From Candidatus Atribacteria bacterium (GTDB lineage: Bacteria; Bipolaricaulota; Bipolaricaulia; UBA7950; UBA9294): DNA of 8,782 nucleotides. The stretch is from contig SPBW01000087.1 in NCBI GenBank assembly GCA_004525685.1, forward strand, positions 1 to 8,782, written 5' to 3'. Made by a program: the position numbers and the translations under genes. This document shows, piece by piece, positions 6,523 to 8,782 of the stretch. Below the pieces are notes generated by a model. The model was not told where the DNA came from. It worked only from the letters and a program-made list of their open reading frames with translations, and ran no database searches. Position 1 is the first letter of the stretch. The number at the start of each line of letters is the position of its first letter.

Positions 6523-6823
6523 CCACGATGACATTTAGCAACCCTGATGGTGGGCCTGCCTGGACGAGCTTCGAACCTATGAAGTAAGAGCCATATCCCT
6601 CTTTGCATCCTCATTGCACCATAAGTAGGGGCATTCCATCCATTATTGGATCCCATTGCAGACCTGCTTTTCCGTGCCGATGGGTTCAGATCATGATGCG
6701 AACGGGTAGAGTTCACAGCCGTGCCAGACGCAATCGGTGTTCGAATCCCTTTGACTCTGGGCGGTGCAGAGCGACGTGCAAACGCTGGTCATGACACCCG
6801 AGCACGTCGGCTGCATACGCATG
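6523..6823. other. Intergenic region after the beta-helix gene
   Basis: This 301-base gap holds repeat copy 2 (6548-6637), a small ATCCA/TGGAT hairpin just behind it, and a stem of 8 bp (CGACGTGC at 6772-6779 with GCACGTCG at 6802-6809) around a 22-base loop, close to the 3' end of the minus-strand miniprotein gene and possibly part of its terminator. No T-run supports this. The segment 6638-6770 shows no gene. Confidence 0.5.
6548..6637 (+). repeat. Intergenic repeat, copy 2
   Basis: A 90-base copy beginning 25 bases after the beta-helix stop. The 29-base core (6548-6576) differs from copies 1 and 3 by a single base (GGGCC for GGACC). The middle is diverged apart from TCCTCAT (6608-6614), and the end AGTAGGGGCATTCC (6624-6637) is identical to copy 3. 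Confidence 0.85.
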
Positions 6824-7054
6824 CTAGGTTGGCGGCAGATCGCTCTCTTCCCCCCCAGCCTCACTCGACTCAGCCGCACGCTTCTTGCCAAAACCGATCG
6901 CCACGAAACACACCCCGCACGCGATTAGCACCAATCCCAAGGAACCGGCGCCTCTGCTCATTAGCGCTACACCCATGGCCACGCCAGCACCTACAAGACA
7001 CAGTCCGACAGTAAGGAACGCCATCGGGTTTACTTCTCGACTCTCACTAGGCAT
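6824..7054 (-). CDS. Small two-helix membrane protein, unknown function
   Basis: A 76-residue protein with two hydrophobic helices (about 11-32, MAFLTVGLCLVGAGVAMGVA..., and 37-55, GSLGLVLIACGVCFVAIGF). They are joined by the short linker SRGA and followed by a basic stop-transfer (GKKR) and an acidic, serine-rich tail. Helices are rich in Gly, Ala and Cys, which permits close packing. The ATG at 7054 has GAGGGAG (7060-7066) 5 bases upstream, supporting a real gene. It is the only minus-strand gene in the repeat-delimited right part and lies between copies 2 and 3. The family is not recognised; membrane location is inferred from composition. Confidence 0.72.
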   Translation of the reverse strand: MPSESREVNPMAFLTVGLCLVGAGVAMGVALMSRGAGSLGLVLIACGVCFVAIGFGKKRAAESSEAGGEESDLPPT

Positions 7055-7163
7055 TCAGACTCCCTCGCTTCGCTGCTAGTCCACTCTTACCGCACCACAA
7101 CTCAAATCGCCTGCCTAATTATGAAAAGCTTGCAGACTTACGCATAGTATACAACAGCTTGAT

Positions 7164-7192
7164 CCCCCCCCCCTAGCCGATCCACTCTAGGG
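7164..7192. repeat. Ten-C homopolymer joined to a CCCTAG/CTAGGG dyad
   Basis: C occupies 7164-7173, and its last three bases begin a perfect 6-bp inverted repeat (7171-7176 with 7187-7192) with a 10-base spacer. Such runs are prone to slippage during replication. The tract is non-coding, 110 bases from the miniprotein start and 350 bases from the following gene. Confidence 0.6.
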
Positions 7193-7281
7193 CTAACCTG
7201 ATAAACTTCTTCCTGTGGACGAACGCATGGGATTACCGGAACAAAGGGAGGGATAGGATTACCGATCTTGGCTAATCCCAG

Positions 7282-7370
7282 TGGTGGACCTGCCTGGACG
7301 AGCTTCGAACTTTCGAGGCGCATTCCCTGTCCCGCGTTATCTCCTCATCGGTCCAGAGTAGGGGCATTCC
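7282..7370 (+). repeat. Intergenic repeat, copy 3
   Basis: An 89-base copy, 153 bases before the start of the choice-of-anchor-D-like gene, similar to the distance of copy 1 from its gene. The core (7282-7310) is identical to copy 1 and followed by GAGGC. TCCTCAT is at 7342-7348 and AGTAGGGGCATTCC at 7357-7370. TGGACC near the start and GGTCCA at 7350-7355 are complementary in this copy only. Confidence 0.85.
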
Positions 7371-7523
7371 GCGCTCTATCACAACCTATGGAGACCTTCT
7401 CATGCAACACACCAACTTCCAGGCCTTGTCCAAGACTCTTTCCTCAAAGCCAACTCGCTGGCAGATTTGTCTACTGAGCTAGGATTGCCCATCCTTGTCT
7501 CCATTCGCCTGGGGAGGTAATTG

Positions 7524-8672
7524 ATGAGCAAGACAATTGTGTCCGCATCCCTTGTCCTGGTTCTCTTGATCGCCATCGTGGTAGAGACTGTCGCGGCCTC
7601 CGATATCTGGGTCCGTCCCGTGGAGTGCACGAAACTCAGTGACAACGCCATGGCTGTGTTGTTGGAAATCGGACCTGAGGGCCTTGTTGAGGGCTCGTGG
7701 TTCAGATCTGAAGGCAGCGACGGATCATGGATTTGGTGGACTATGCTGCCCGCGGGCAGGCTATATCTTCACACGTTTACCGATCTGACTGCTGAGAACT
7801 TCCCTCTCAGCGTAACGTGCTCCTTGTACACGGCTCCAGACGAGGCCCGGCTAATTGGAAGCTCAACCGCAGACCTTGAATCCTGTGGCGAGCATCTCTT
7901 CCCTGCTGAGATCAATGTCCAGCAAAGTGGACTGCTTATTCCCGACGGCGGTACAGATGAACTAGACAAACAGCTAGTGGGGCGAGTGGAGAGAACGTAC
8001 GCGGTGGACAACACCGCTGGTCTGTCGGAGGAGCTCAATGTAACCAGCATATCGGCTTTCGATTTGCATAACGTTAGAGGGTTCACTGTCGAGACTCCGT
8101 TGCCCCTGGATATTCCTGCCGGAGGAACCGTGCTTCTTGTCGTTTCTTTCAGCGTGGATGATGTTGGCCTCTTCAGCCTCAATGTGGAGATTGCCAGCAA
8201 CGATACAGATGAAGACCCCTACGACATCACAATCTGTGGGATAGGAGACAGCAATCGTTCCAGTTCTCTGACTATCATTCCTACAGGAGAAGCTGGAGAA
8301 GGGCGATTTCTCGACCGCGGACTTGATCTTGCGGAAGGGCAGGATGCGTCGATGATGGGTCTGCTTCCGCTGTCGGGTGTCTATGCAGTCGGCGAGATCG
8401 TCACCGGAAGCTGTCAAATCGTTGATCAGGAAATTGCCCGCCCTGTGCTTTCGTTTGTTCACGTATTCACATACGCAGTCGACTTGGAATCCAGTCCCGA
8501 AGAGAAAACGCTGCTCGATCACTGGATGGCAGAGTACGACAGGGAGAGTCGCGACTACCTTATTGAGTGGGATACGAGCGGCCTAGTGCCAGGCTGTTAT
8601 GATCTCTATCTTTCCTTCGAGAATTCGCCAAGCCAGACAATGCGTATCGAATTGATTCCGCCAGAGGAGTAG
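7524..8672 (+). CDS. Secreted protein with choice-of-anchor-D-like domain
   Basis: Exported 382-residue protein of unknown function. The ATG at 7524 has GGGGAGG (7511-7517) 6 bases upstream; the TTG at 7521 is less likely. Residues 1-25 are a signal peptide (MSKTIVSASLVLVLLIAIVVETVAA). Residues about 27-120 form a beta-rich region with many Trp and acidic residues. Residues about 128-241 match the choice-of-anchor-D/ASH-like pattern: PAEINVQQSGLLIPDGG, a VDNT...LNVTSIS strand, FTVETPLPLDIPAGGTV, VGLFSLNVEIASNDTDEDPYD, then ICGIG. Residues about 285-378 form another beta-sandwich-like segment ending SGLVPGCYDLYLSF. Such domains usually mediate adhesion or assembly at the surface. No C-terminal anchor follows, so the protein may be released or held by a partner. 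A hairpin follows at 8698-8724 and repeat copy 4 at the window end. Confidence 0.88.
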   Translation: MSKTIVSASLVLVLLIAIVVETVAASDIWVRPVECTKLSDNAMAVLLEIGPEGLVEGSWFRSEGSDGSWIWWTMLPAGRLYLHTFTDLTAENFPLSVTCSLYTAPDEARLIGSSTADLESCGEHLFPAEINVQQSGLLIPDGGTDELDKQLVGRVERTYAVDNTAGLSEELNVTSISAFDLHNVRGFTVETPLPLDIPAGGTVLLVVSFSVDDVGLFSLNVEIASNDTDEDPYDITICGIGDSNRSSSLTIIPTGEAGEGRFLDRGLDLAEGQDASMMGLLPLSGVYAVGEIVTGSCQIVDQEIARPVLSFVHVFTYAVDLESSPEEKTLLDHWMAEYDRESRDYLIEWDTSGLVPGCYDLYLSFENSPSQTMRIELIPPEE

Positions 8673-8697
8673 GAAACTGTGTGAACCCTTCTGCGAT

Positions 8698-8724
8698 TGT
8701 CTGCTCGCCAAAAGTGGGCGGACA
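8698..8724 (+). terminator. Hairpin after the choice-of-anchor-D-like gene
   Basis: Nine pairs including two G-T wobbles (8698-8706 with 8716-8724) enclose a 9-base loop, 25 bases after the stop codon. No T-run follows, so it is only a possible terminator or mRNA-end structure. Confidence 0.35.
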
Positions 8725-8766
8725 GGGTGAAGAAGAACGGGGCTGATGAGACCCATCAATCCCTTG

Positions 8767-8782
8767 TATGGACCTGCCTGGA
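8767..8782 (+). repeat. Intergenic repeat, copy 4 (cut by the window end)
   Basis: The last bases, TGGACCTGCCTGGA (8769-8782), match the start of the repeat core in copies 1 and 3 exactly; the preceding bases are only similar. It lies about 95 bases after the stop of the choice-of-anchor-D-like gene, in the same orientation as the other copies. Confidence 0.7.

Larger units (their letters stand above)
7055..7523. other. Long divergent intergenic region
   Basis: This 469-base gap separates the divergent miniprotein and choice-of-anchor-D-like genes and should hold promoters for both, though no convincing -35/-10 pair was found. It contains a ten-C run (7164-7173), the dyad CCCTAG/CTAGGG (7171-7192), the direct repeat GGATTACCG (7230-7238 and 7256-7264), a hairpin GGATTACC...GGcTAATCC (7256-7278) directly before repeat copy 3, and copy 3 itself (7282-7370). 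The 150 bases after copy 3 show only the ribosome site of the next gene. Confidence 0.55.

Noticed and set aside
6715..6780. tRNA-like segment with GTGTTCGAATCCC
   Set aside because: It looks like a T-loop, but the flanking bases do not form a T-stem, and no acceptor or anticodon arm could be drawn.
7268..7477. Plus-strand open frame through repeat copy 3
   Set aside because: It begins in the repeat, has no ribosome site, and its frame is not kept in copies 1 and 2, so the repeat is not protein coding.

Overview
The window looks like chromosomal DNA from an uncultured, moderately GC-rich bacterium. It shows ordinary bacterial Shine-Dalgarno sequences, 4-nt stop/start overlaps within an operon, a tRNA gene with an encoded CCA end, and secreted proteins with Sec signal peptides. 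No gene fixes the phylum. The beta-helix and choice-of-anchor-D style secreted proteins would suit a poorly characterised candidate phylum, but that is only a guess.

Left part (1-3751). A fragment of a + strand gene ends at 54. It is followed by about 535 bases of convergent intergenic DNA packed with twelve small hairpins, every one with a loop of exactly three bases. The hairpins fall into two sequence families, AACTC...GAGTT and GAGAATC...GATTCTC. The last hairpin overlaps the stop codon of a minus-strand thymidine kinase gene (tdk). Tdk is the last gene of a tight minus-strand operon: ABC ATPase, permease, substrate-binding protein, tdk. The transporter resembles the ThiZ/ThiX/ThiY system that imports pyrimidine precursors of thiamine. 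The first three genes are joined by ATGA and GTGA overlaps, and tdk starts 2 nt after the binding-protein stop. The operon therefore joins uptake of a small, probably pyrimidine-like, compound to pyrimidine nucleoside salvage.

Middle (3755-4256). A minus-strand tRNA-Glu(CTC) gene has its own good promoter and a hairpin terminator. Upstream of it is a minus-strand gene for a small PC4/p15-like single-stranded-DNA-binding protein, also with a recognisable promoter.

Right part (4257-8782). Three genes lie one by one between four same-orientation copies of an approximately 90-base intergenic repeat; the fourth copy is cut by the window end. The genes encode a large secreted right-handed beta-helix protein, a two-helix membrane miniprotein on the minus strand, and a secreted protein with a choice-of-anchor-D-like domain. 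The repeat/one gene/repeat layout resembles a cassette array, but no canonical integron attC ends or integrase are visible. A run of ten C with an adjacent dyad lies between the last two genes.

The two items most worth pursuing are the triloop hairpin array (55-592) and the repeat-delimited array of secreted or membrane protein genes (4371-8782).
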